A stretch of 64,000 bases of DNA from Linanthus parryae (taxonomy: Eukaryota; Streptophyta; Magnoliopsida; Ericales; Polemoniaceae). The position numbers and the translations under genes were made by a program. Below, in pieces: positions 22,101 through 33,300 of the stretch. A model generated the notes under the pieces. It made no database searches. It was not told the DNA's origin and saw only the letters and a program-made list of their open reading frames with translations. The stretch is from the NCBI GenBank assembly GCA_023055425.1, contig JALGPY010000009.1, positions 52,452,616-52,516,615 of the forward strand, in the 5' to 3' direction. Within the stretch, counting starts at the first letter, position 1. Every line of letters begins with the position of its first letter.

Positions 22101-25100
22101 TTAGCACGTGCTTGGACTTCTGGTGCGACCTGGGTTCCTTCGATTGCGCGATTGCCCCAGTGTTGTCACAGTACAAATCGACTGGATCCGCAATGCTAGG
22201 AACCACACAAAGTTCAGAAACAAACTTTCTGATCCAAAAGCTTCCTTTGCTGCGCCATTTGCAGCAATGTACTCTGCCTCTGTTGTAGAATCAGCTACCG
22301 TCTCTTGCTTGGAACCTTCCAGCTCACCGCTGCTCCATTCAGGCAAAACACATATCCCGACTGTGATCTAAAGTCATCTATGTCGGTTTGGAAGCTTGCA
22401 TCAGTGTAACCCCTTACACGCAACTCTTCCTCACCGCCAAATATCAAGAAGGCATCCTTAGTTCTTCTCAAGTACTTCGGGATGTTCTTGACTGCAATCC
22501 AGTGACTCTCACCTGGATTGGATTGGTATCTGCTTGTCATACTCAAGGCATATGACACATCTGGTCTAGTACATAACATGCCGTACATGATAGATCCTAT
22601 GGCCGAGGCATAGGGAATTCTACTCATGCGTTCCTTCTCAATCTCATTGGAAGGACAACCACTCTTCGAAAGAGTGATTCCATGTGACATGGGCAAGAAT
22701 CCCTTCTTGGAATCTTGCATGTTGAACCGTTTCAACACCTTGTTAATGTAAGTACTTTGACTTAGGCCTAGCAACCTATTAGATCTATCTCTATAGATCT
22801 TTATACCTAGTATATAGGCTGCTTTCCCTAAGTCCTTCATTGAGAAACACTTCCCTAGCCAATCTTTAACATATTGCAGCATGGGAACATCGTTTCCAAT
22901 GAGTAGTATGTCATCCACATACAAGACCAGAAAAGCTATAGAGCTCCCACTAACCTTCTTGTAGACACAAGACTCATCTTCGTTTCTGATGAAGCCAAAC
23001 TCTTTGACTACTTCATCAAAACGTCGATTCCAACTCCTAGAAGCTTGCTTCAATCCATAAATGGATCGTTGCAGCTTACAGACTTTGTTGGCTTGCTTTG
23101 GATCCTCAAAACCCTCCGGATGTATCATATACACATCCTCGAGGAGATTCCCATAAAGGAATGCTGTTTTGACATCCATCTGCCAAATCTCATAGTCATG
23201 GTATGCTGCAATCGCAAGTAGGATTCGGATGGATTTGGTCATAGCGACTGGTGAAAAGGTTTCATCATAGTCAATACCATGAATCTGTCTGAATCCTTTA
23301 GCCACCAATCGGCCCTTGTAGGTAATCACATTACCATCCATGTCGATCTTCTTTTTGAAGACCCACTTGCACCCTATGGGCCGCGCCCCTTCGGGTGGTT
23401 CCACCAAAGTCCATACTTTGTTGGTGTACATGGATTCCATCTCGGATCTCATGGCTTCTAGCCACTTCTGAAAGTCTGGGCCATTCATGGCCTCCTCATA
23501 GGTAGTAGTCTCATCATCTATGAGCATCGTGTCACCGGAATCGGTCACGAGAAGTCCATACCTCTCGGGTTCCTGGCGCACTCTACTAGATCTACGAAGC
23601 TCTTGTGTTACCTGAACAGGTTGCTCCACCACCGTTTGTGGTTCCTGTTCATGTTCCATAATCGTTTCAGTGATTTGTTGTTCTTGAACTTCTTCAAGTT
23701 CTACATACCTCCCACTTGATTCTTTAGAGACAAACTCTCTTTCTAGAAACACGCCGGTCCGAGCAACAAACACTTTGTTCTCGGTTGGATTGTAGAAGTA
23801 GTATCCCTTAGTTTCCTTAGGGTACCCCACAAATTTGCACTTATCCGATTTTGGCCCTAGCTTGTCTGATTGTAAACGCTTTACATAGACATCACAACCC
23901 CAAATCCTCATGAACGACAATGTGGGACGCCTCCCACTCCACATCTCATATGGTGTCTTCATGACTGATTTAGATGGAACACGGTTAATGGTGAAAGCTG
24001 CACTTAATAGAGCGTAGCCCCAAAATGATAATGGAAGATCGGTTTGACACATCATAGATCGAAACATATCCAATAGGGTTCGATTCCTCCTCTCAGACAC
24101 GCCATTCCACTGTGGCGTTCCGGGTGGAGCGAGTTGGGACACGATCCCACACTCTCTAAGATAGTCGTCAAACTCTTGGCTTAAGTATTCTCCTCCACGA
24201 TCCGATCGTAGAGCTTTGATACTCTTGCCAAGTTGCTTCTCTACTTCATTCTTGAATTCTTTGAACACTTTAAAGGATTCGGATTTTGCCCTCATAAGGT
24301 ACACAAATCCATATCTACTGTAATCATCAGTAAATGTAATGAAGTAGACATAACCACCCCTGGCAGGTGTGGCAAATGGCCCACACACATCAGTATGTAT
24401 GAGCGCCAATTGCTCACTAGTCCTCTCACCTTTCTTATTGAAAGGGGACTTTGTCATTTTTCCCAATAAAAAAGCCTCACATGTCTCATATGATTCAAAA
24501 TCAAATGAGTCTAGTAATCCATTCTCATGGAGTCTAGATACACGTTTCTCATTTATGTGGCCTAAACGAAAGTGCCATAAATAAGCAGGATTTAAATCAT
24601 TTATTTTAATCCGCTTGGTATTAATGTTGTAGACATGATTGCTTAGATCAAGGACATATAGTCCATTAAATAATTGCGCACTAAAATAGTGAATATTATT
24701 CAAATAAAAGGAACAACAATTGTTCTTTATTGAAATAATAAAACCATCCTTGTCCAAACAAGAAATAAAAATAATGTTCCTGCTCATAGCAGGCACAAAA
24801 TAGCAATTATTTAATTCTAAAACTAATCCTGAAGGCAGAGATAGCTCGCACACGCCTATGGCCAACGCAGCAACCTTTGCTCCATTCCCAACGCACATAT
24901 TTACCTCTCCTTTAGCCAATCTTTTACTTCTCTTTAGATCCTGCATATTTCGACAAATATGAGATCCACATCCAGTATCTAATACCCACGATGTAGAGAC
25001 AGTTAAATTGACATCTACAACAAAAATACCTGGTGGTGGTGGAATCACTATTCCAAGCCTCTTGTCCTCCAGATATTTTGGGCAGTTCCTCCTCCAGTGT

Positions 25101-25840
25101 CCAGGCTGACTGCAGTAGTGACACTCACCTTTAGTCATGGACTTGGCAACTGACTTGCCTTTGCCCTTGGAAGATGAGGCAAACCTTTTTCCCTTTCCTT
25201 TATGTACCATCATAATGGCCTTGCCCTTACTATTGTTGATGCTCTGTTCAGCTGTCCTCAACATATTGAGTAAATCTGACAGTGGTTTCACGATCTCGTT
25301 CATGTTATAGTTCATGATGAACTGTCCATAACTCTCGGGCAACGATTGCAACACGAGATCGGTTGCCAACTCTTGGTCGACCGGGAACCCTAGTCTGGCG
25401 AGATTCTCCAAGTACCCGATCATACGGAGTACATGGGGTCCCACCGGGTTCCCTTCTGCCAGATGACACTTGAACAGTGCCTGAGAGACCTCATACCTCT
25501 CTACCCTTGCCTGCTCTTGGAAGAGCTGCTTCAGATGCTCGATCATATCGACAGCATTCATGTTTTCGTGTTGCTTCTGAAGCTCAGAAGTCATGGTGCA
25601 TAGCATAAGGCAGGCCGCATCATTAGCGTCATCAACACGCTTTTGATACACCTTTAGGGCAGCAGGTGTTTGGTTCTCTGGACCTTCTGGAACATGCTCC
25701 TCTATTGCGTACAATTTCTTCTCTTGCTTGAGAACAATTCTCAAGTTTCTATACCAATCAAGAAAGTTGGTTCCAGAGAGCTTGTCCTTCTCAAGGACAG
25801 ATCGTAGGGAATGTTGTGAACTCGATGAGTTGTTTGCCAT
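22101..25840 (-). pseudogene. Copia gag-pol polyprotein, nearly full with late frameshifts
   Basis: Starts at ATG 25840 (MANNSSSSQ). Domains in order by residue: gag (about 20-200), zinc knuckle CHYCSQPGHWRRNC (about 239), protease LDTGCGSHIC (about 290), integrase HHCC-like region (about 430-470), integrase core with HTDVCGPF, SDRGGEY and SERRN (D,D,E), RT with the YVDD active site (about 975) and RNase H start YTDASFQTD. The open frame runs to 22295; RNase H then continues in other frames (KQETVADSTTEAEY at about 22260-22320, and a further shift near 22230), so at least two frameshifts disable its C-terminus. In the HHCC finger the last Cys reads Phe (CEAFLLGKM where CEACLLGKM is usual). 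Integrase-before-RT order proves Copia; I leave the lineage open. Confidence 0.93.
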
Positions 25841-27149
25841 TTGGAATTCTACAAAAAGAAACATACGCAAGTTTTAGTATTTGTGAATTTTTTGACTATA
25901 TTCAATAATGGCTAGTTTATCAAATATAGCTCCCACTATTTTTCTACGGATTAATAACCCTCAAGATATTAATGTGGAAAATATCCTTATATTTTCTAGT
26001 GGGCCAAGATCCATGTTTCATCTCCTTATGTGCTTGCTTTGGCAAGTCACCCATAATTTGACTACTTTAGGTAGGAACGATTCCAATTGCATCCCTTATG
26101 CAACTCTTGGTTCAATTGGGCAAATAACTCCTTATTTATCCATCCATATGGATAATCCCAATTGATTGCCTCTAGGTTTCTTAATCATATTAATTTCCTA
26201 GTTGTGTTCAATCTCTTATCTAAACAATTGCACACGAGGTGTGCCATCGCATTCCATCATTATGAACCAAGTCGCCATGCTTTGGCACGCACGAACCTGA
26301 TAAATAGTGATGATAATGAGTGTTTAAATAACGAGAAGGCATGAACACAATATTTGAATTTTGAGGGATTTTTAAAATTCAATTTTTAATTGTTTTGTTG
26401 ATCAAAATCAACTAATCTATCTATTTGAGTTCGGGCAAAACTCCAAATAATAGACCCGGGTTGTTTAATTATCTTATTATCCTAATTGCATGCATCAACC
26501 ATACATCAACCACACAATAATAAGACAATAAAGTAAACAACCACAAAACAGAAATTAAACGTGATGTGGATATGGCCTTTTCTAACTAAGACAATTCCAA
26601 GCCAATGGAATCATCTATGAACCCTAAAAGCAAACACATCTCCATGCGTCTTGATCTTTTGGTCCATCCTTCATAGTCATGTGGAATGCTTCATGCTCCA
26701 TGCTCCATCTTTTGTGGCTCCTTTTGGCTTTGGGCTTCTTTTCTTCAATCTTGGCTAACAATCTACTTTATCTAGCACTAGCTAACTTCTATACTAAATA
26801 AAATAAATCTCACAAGTTGAGAAAAAAAAAATTGGCACGCAGGCCATAAAACCCTAATTAATTATTACAATTAATTGATCAGCTCGCAGGCCGTAAAACC
26901 AAACCACAAAATTAAACATCCACATCAAACCACATCCTAAGGCCATATCCAATCACCATGCGAATTGCACATAAACAGTTAAAATCAAATTTTAACGCGC
27001 TTGGTCAATTTTAATTGATTTTAGGATTTCTAGGGTTAAAACGGTCCATGGGCTCAACAATCAAATTGCCCGGGCCCAAAAAGGTGAACCGCATAGCCCT
27101 AGGGCCGGCCCGGCCCATAACCCATCGTGGGGGTGGCCGTCAATAAGAT
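25841..27149 (-). other. Copia 5' leader region
   Basis: AT-rich, no long frame, between gag and the presumed lost 5' LTR. Contains CATGCTCC tandem motifs near 26680-26710. The source of the right end is uncertain. Confidence 0.5.
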
Positions 27150-27624
27150 ATCGCGACAACCATACACAGAGAATGCCACATAGAGTATATTGGGATCCCT
27201 TCCCTTCAAATGAGGTGGGGGCCTTCGAGTTCTTTGCCGTCACTTCCTGGGCAATCTTAGGATTGGCGTAGTCGCGGTAGAAATAGGTCACCCACTTGGA
27301 CCATAGGTTTTTCACGCTTGAGGGAACTAATGCGTGTGTCTTCGCAGGCTTGCTCGATGCCCATATGGTGGCATTATTCTTCAGGTCGCTGATACAATCC
27401 TTCATTTCTTGAAAGATCAGGATCTCTTCATTAGTCCTTAAAGCAGCCAGAGGATCTATGGTGCCCATACATGGAAGCTTCAGCAACGCCTTGACATCTT
27501 CGAGTGTCGGCCCAGCCTCAAAAGTCGCAAAGTGAAAACTGCGAGTTTTCTTCGAGTACCTCGAGAACAGAGTCATCAGCATGTCTTTATCGAGCTTCAC
27601 ACTTAATCCTTTCGTCGCGCGCAT
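27150..27624 (-). pseudogene. Antisense plant-mobile-domain ORF of Tat-1 (3' truncated)
   Basis: Minus-strand frame starting at ATG 27624, 23 bp from the 3' LTR. It reads a plant mobile domain (aminotransferase-like, PMD) N-terminus: KDMLMTLFSRYSKKTRSFHF, then EAGPTLEDVKALLKLPCMG, matching the family pattern of a Trp/Tyr-rich R-x-ETHTFH-like block and a GE-x-T-x-TLEDV-x-x-L-x-GLP block, and ending CGILCVWLSRYL. The remaining codons to 27061 come from foreign sequence. Extra ORFs antisense to the main genes, some with PMD similarity, are known in plant Tat retrotransposons; PMD proteins also occur as host genes and in MULEs. Its role in the element is unknown. The reading frame shown is open, unlike gag and pol. 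Confidence 0.75.
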
Positions 27625-27647
27625 AGCTCCATAAATCCCTGCGCGGG

Positions 27648-27788
27648 TGTAGATAGTGCATTCCAGATAGACAGAGCATAGCCACGTGGCGGCCATCCAG
27701 CACATCTGACTGTGCTCCATATACACCAGATCACTTCTTATACTCATCCACTTGGGGGTTGCGAGACAGGGCCACCCGCTATGCTCAA
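27648..27788 (+). repeat. Tat-1 3' LTR, left part
   Basis: Begins TGTAGATAGTGCATTCC, like the start of the other Tat LTRs, and breaks at CTCAA (27784-27788), the target of the Athila-like insertion. It continues at 45550. Confidence 0.9.
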
Positions 27789-29251
27789 TGATAACTCCAT
27801 AGATGGAGTTATATTCTATTGTGATTACTTGTCGTTTCGCGTACTTTTCGATGCATTTATGTGTGTTTTAGGCCGAGTCTTGATAGTTTTGAGCATACTT
27901 GAGTATTTGGACTTCATGGTGAAATCCAGGCGTTTTATGCATGTTTTATGATTTATTTGTCGCATTTGATCTTCCGGTATTTTTTCGTGTTGTGGATTTC
28001 AGGAACCGGAAGCGTGGAGTGCGGATTTTGGAGCGTAAGCGAACTTCGGAAAGAAATAAACTCAAGGAATGCATGAGAGAATAGAAGAAGAGGAGAAGCT
28101 AAGAGGAGAAAAAGACTTAGCCAAATTTTCAAGAGGTGAAAAGAAGCAACACACATGGAAGATCATTGTGATCCTACAAAGGTGATCCTATGATCACAAG
28201 ATCAAAGTGCAAGATCACATAGAAGAGTAACGTGACTCTACAACTACTAATGTGATCCTGGGATCACAAATTGTGATCCCAAGAACACATTAGTAGATCT
28301 GACGTGATTAGAAAAGGGGTAAAAAGTGTAATTTTTAAAAACTGGAAAGAAGTGACGTGATTTAACAAGAGGGAACGACCTAGGGCTGGAGGATTCATCA
28401 TTCTACGCCATTGGAGAGCAAGGAGCATTCTTGGGAGCTTGGAGACCATTGTTTGATTCTTTATCTTCTTCCCCTCTTTAGTTTTTGTTTATGATCATTG
28501 AAACTTTGTACTTTGATCATGTGTTTTAGTAGCTAAACCCTCTATTCGGGATATCTCATAGGGAACTAGGGTTTTGAACACCATATTTTGGTTATTTATG
28601 GATTATGCTTCATGCTTATTAGCTTAATTGGATGTTTATGCTTAGTTATGCTTGATTCATATGCGTAATTCTATCTTTCATATTGTTTGACGTCACAATA
28701 GGATTGATCTAGGTGATAATTATTAGAGGAATCAATAGTTATTGCTTGAACTTGAATCTTGCACTAGTCGAATCTAGGGTTGAGGAATCTTGCTAGTTAA
28801 CTAGAACTAAGAGTTGATATCAAGATCATAATGCATATTTAAACTTAAGTAGGCTAGAGGAATCAGGTACAAGAGTTTAAATATAGACTTTGGTTGAGGA
28901 ATCTTCAAAGTGAAATTGCTCGTTTGGCTAAGTAGAAAACATCCGTGTTGTATGAACATAAATCCTAAGTGGTGTGAATTCCCTAGTGAACCCGTAGAGA
29001 TATCCTGACTTGTCCACTTATTAAGTAACTTTCGTAATCATTCTTTGTTAATCATGAGATTGTTCAACCGATTAATTGAGACAGTTGTCTTTTATTTTAA
29101 GTAGAATTAGAAAACCAAAACATTGCGCCTTTCCCACACAAGGTTAAGAACTAATAGCTAATTTACAAAGAAGTCTATTGGGATTCGACAATCCGGAATT
29201 TTCCGATTATTACTGCACCGACAGCCATACACTTGTGGTTTGGACGTGTCA
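27789..29251 (+). repeat. Athila-like 5' LTR
   Basis: Starts TGATAACTCCATAGATGG and ends TTTGGACGTGTCA. Contains a 53-bp near-perfect inverted repeat at 28244-28296 and several TGTGATC/GATCACA motifs. Distantly related to the solo LTR at 6999-8583. Confidence 0.95.
28244..28296. repeat. 53-bp inverted repeat in the Athila-like LTR
   Basis: Two 26-bp arms around one base, 24 of 26 matching, beginning CTACTAATGTG and ending CACATTAGTAG; the inside is itself palindromic (TGTGATCCTGGGATCACA). The same fold is present in the 3' LTR at the equivalent place. Confidence 0.88.
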
Positions 29252-29257
29252 AGTTTT

Positions 29258-29275
29258 TGGCGCCGTTGCCGGGGA
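29258..29275 (+). other. Primer-binding site, tRNA-Asp type
   Basis: TGGCGCCGTTGCCGGGGA, six bases after the LTR; this is the PBS typical of Athila/Calypso-type elements. Confidence 0.9.
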
Positions 29276-29389
29276 ACTCGGCTAAATTAGTTATAATTCC
29301 TAGCCTTAGGGATTTATTTTATTGTTTATATCTATTACTCACCTACTTTCTGTGTGTAATCTGTGTTTTCAGGTTGAACTTCACGGTGC

Positions 29390-30339
29390 ATGTCCCGTTC
29401 TCGAGACGAGCCTTTGCACCCAACACTTGAGGACCCGGAAACTTTGTTACGCGCACAACGTAGAGACAAAAGGAAGACAAGCTCAGTTGCTATGGATGAC
29501 GAAACTAGAGCTGAGTTTGAGAGGATCCGCAAAGGTATGCAGGATGCGGAGGCAGCTAGAGCAGCAGCTGTAGAGGATGCAGCCAATAAAGCACGAGAAA
29601 CTGAGGAGCTGAGGGCTCAAATGGCTGAGATGCAGGAAATGATGGATCGCTTGGCTCCCCCAAATCCACAACCACGTCCTGGTGTGGAGGCACAAGTGGC
29701 GAACATCGGTGGGAACAATAATGGGAATAATGGGGGAAACAACAGGCAGAACAATGCTGAGATTGAAGAACGTCCTATGGTGGATTATTTCAGGACTACT
29801 CCAGCGTGTTATCAGCCTACCATTGTCAGGCCGCAGATCAATGCCCAACACTTTGATTTGCGCCAACATATGATCAATATGGTTCGTGATGAGTGCGCAT
29901 TCAACGGAGCTCCAGGAGATGATCCCAATCACCATCTACTGGTATTTGAGCAAATCACATCAACCCTGCACGACCAACGAGTTCCAGATGAAACAGTTAA
30001 GCTATTACTATTTCCCTTCTCCTTATCTGGAAAAGCCAAGAAGTGGCTTATGGAGCTGCCAGCTGGTAGCGTAGTGACATGGGCGGATTGTTGTCATGAG
30101 TTTCCGAGGAAGTATTTGCCACCATCCAGAGTCGCTCAGCACATGGCTGAGATTGCAAAATTCACTCAGGAAGAAGACAGCTCATTGGGAGATGCTTGGA
30201 GGAAGTTCAGCCAAATTCTCCGTAGATGTCCGAATCATGGGGAGCCATGGCACAAGCTCTTCCATTATTTCTACACTGCATTTGTAATACCCCGATTAAT
30301 TACTAGGGGTTATTTAGGAATTTAGAAACCAAAATATAA

Positions 30340-30393
<54 letters not shown>

Positions 30394-33300
30394 TTTAGTT
30401 GCGAAAAATAATATTTGGGTAATCAATCATATTTTTAGAACATAGTAAAAGTTAGAATACGTTACGTTAATTTGAAACGCGAATATTATATTTTATTTGG
30501 TTACTAATGCGTGTGCAACCACCGCGATATTTGAAGTGAGTACTACACCCAATTACTCTAGCAACCGGTGCATGAGCCACACTCAATTATTTCCAACAAT
30601 AATTAAACTATTGTGAAGATTTTTTTCACCAGTTTTGTTTTCTTCCTCATTGCCTTTTCATCTCAAACTCCTCATCTTCTCCCTCACTGCCACGACAACA
30701 TCACCGCCACCATCACTTTCACCGCCACCGTCTCCACCGCTCTCTTTCTCTATAAAGCCCACCTTCTTCTCCCTCACAACACAATCATCATCATCTTCAT
30801 CCCCATCCTCAACTTCATCATCACCATCCTCATCATCTCCATATTCATCACGCCATCACCACCACGACCAACACCAACCCGACCACCAACACCACCACCT
30901 CTCAAACTCTCTGTACCTCTGTCCCCCTCTCTCTGGCCCTCTGATCTGAACAGAAACAGAGCAAGAGGCGACAGCAAACAGCAGCCGGACCAGCCACCAC
31001 TGCTGCCGCCGACGGGAAGGAGACCCGAACCCATCCCCTGCTTCTTCTCTTCCCCTTTCTGTCACGAACTCACTTCCTCTCTCTCCCTTCATCTCTCTCT
31101 GTGTCTCTGCCCCAAAACAGAGCAAGAAGCAGCAGCGGCAACAGAGCCACTGCCGCCGCCGTTGCCGTCGGGAAACCACCGAACCCGTCACCACCTTCTG
31201 CGTTCTCCTTTGTCCCTCTCCTCTATCTCGATTCCATCCCTATTTCGCACCTATTAACACCAGAACCAGCAGCAATCAACAACAACCACGCAGCCGAAGA
31301 AAAATCCGGCGAAACTCCATATTTTCCGGCCAACTTTCGGAAAGCTCGAGCCAACGCCACCCACCTCCTTTCTTCCAACTCCCAGGACCCTAAGGTACCC
31401 GACCAACCTCCAGGAGTGCTCAGAAGCAGACGAGAACCACCGGAAACAGCTCCCGTCGAGCTCACTTCCGGCGACCCGTTTCGGCGTCTCGACCCGCTTC
31501 GTTTTTCGACCGATTCTCGCGATTCTTGGAGTGGGTAAGCTCTAAATCACCTCCTGAGTTGTTTTATATAATCAAAATCATGTTATTGCAGCTTGAATTC
31601 ATACTTCGATTGATGAGATTGAATATGGGCCGAAATTCATGTTTGGGGGGTTAAATTGTATTTTTCAGAAACTTTAGGGGAGTTAGTTGTTCTATACTAA
31701 ACTGTTAAAAGGGGGGGCTGATGTGTTTTCATAATATCTACATATAATATATGTGTTTATTATATGTGTGTGTATGCGTATGCGTATATGTATATGTATA
31801 TGTATACATAAATATAAATATATATATATACATAAATGATTAATTAAAATTATTTATAATGTTCATTTACAAGAGTTATTTTCAACTAAATAAGTAACTA
31901 AATGAATGTCTTCTTTTGTAGTAAGTAAATATATGTTTAGGAAATCGGTTAAAATGAATATTTTCTAGAAAAATAAGTTAGTAAAATATTTGTGTATATA
32001 TGTGTATAACTACATTTAAGGAAATAATATTGATTTAATCACTTACTAAATGTTGCTTTAGTCTACTAGTGAATTTTAAATCATTTTAACAACAATTATA
32101 ATGTTATAATTCTCTAGTCGAAATAATTCATTATAATTACTATTTGATAATATTATATTTTCTTAATACTTTTAGTAATTGTGACTATAATCAAACGGTT
32201 CATCTAAATTTTACATGCTTCTCCAAATAATTATTTATAAGTAATATTTTACTTGTTTAATATCAAATTTATCTTTAAAATACTTCGATACATATATATA
32301 TGTATAAGACTTGAACACGAGTTTTATTAGAGCTGTGAGAAGTGTAATTAGTATACGACCTAGCCAAGCATTGGTATAGGACTAGTGCAATCGTTATTCA
32401 GAAATAACTCCGTTATGACTAGAGATTTGTATATTGTAGGAGACGGATACGTGGACGTAGGTTTCGTCGAACATCCGTTGTACGACTGCTGAGTTGGATT
32501 CAGGTGAGTTATATGCTTAGCCTAGCACGCCTAGCTCCTTTCGTGTCAACGAATGATTTATAATACGTCTCAAAATGAGTTTTGTGAAATACATGCTTTC
32601 CTTCAGTTTGATTACGTTCGAAATGATTGTGTTGAAATTGAGCTCACATGTACCGGAACCAGTGGTTTGGATTTGCCCTGAGTTGGCTATATTTACCCTT
32701 ATTGGGTTAGTTTGGCCCTTAGTTGGCCCTGCTCTTTGCCTGATTGGCTAAAGTCCCATCTAGTACTACTCTTATGGACTTACGATCCATTAGAGGGTGT
32801 CGACACTTAAGGTCTAGTATGGTTTATTTAAGTAGGGGCGGGAGAGGTTCTCCACAACGCCAGGCACGGAGGAAAGGTTTTCTCTCTCGTTGTCGTCCTA
32901 CACGGGAAGGTTTCCCAGGGAAAGGTTTTCCCAACCCTCGATCTGGATATCCGATTGAGGTCTGTTCCTATGACTACCCTGGTCTACCCTGGTTACTGTG
33001 AGCAATATTTTCTATGAAAGTTGATTCATATCGGGATGAATGTTACTGGTATTACTATTTATTCTGCTGCAAACTCTGATAAATGTTTTGCTCGTATTCT
33101 GAGTTTTGTTTTAACTCGTGACTACACAATATATATTCTCTTCCTTGTTTTACACGCTAAGGTGTATCTCACTCAGCATTTCAAGCTGATTTTGGAAACT
33201 GCGGTTCTTGTTTTTCTTCCCACCGCAGGCCTAGGAGCTGGATTGTAAAATAGAAGGGGCGCGAGACTCATCTAGAGTATGGACGTCATCAGTAGACTTT

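Larger units (their letters stand above)
20521..27150 (-). mobile_element. Copia retrotransposon inserted in Tat-1, lacking its 5' LTR
   Basis: Minus-strand element with 3' LTR (20521-21919), polypurine tract (21920-21932), pol-gag frame (about 22101-25840) and a long AT-rich leader (25841 to about 27150). I find no second copy of the LTR and no TGGTATCAGAGC-type PBS on the right side, so the 5' end looks lost. The right limit is an estimate: sequence from about 27150 rightwards reads as Tat antisense ORF. Confidence 0.82.

Noticed and set aside
24233..24469. Plus-strand ORFs within the Copia region
   Set aside because: Antisense shadows of the Copia polyprotein.
30613..31257. 214-codon protein encoded in the LTR of the gag-only element (repeated at 35546-36190)
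   Set aside because: Low-complexity Pro/Ser/Leu frame in CT-rich leader DNA with overlapping frames of similar length; identical second copy only reflects LTR identity.
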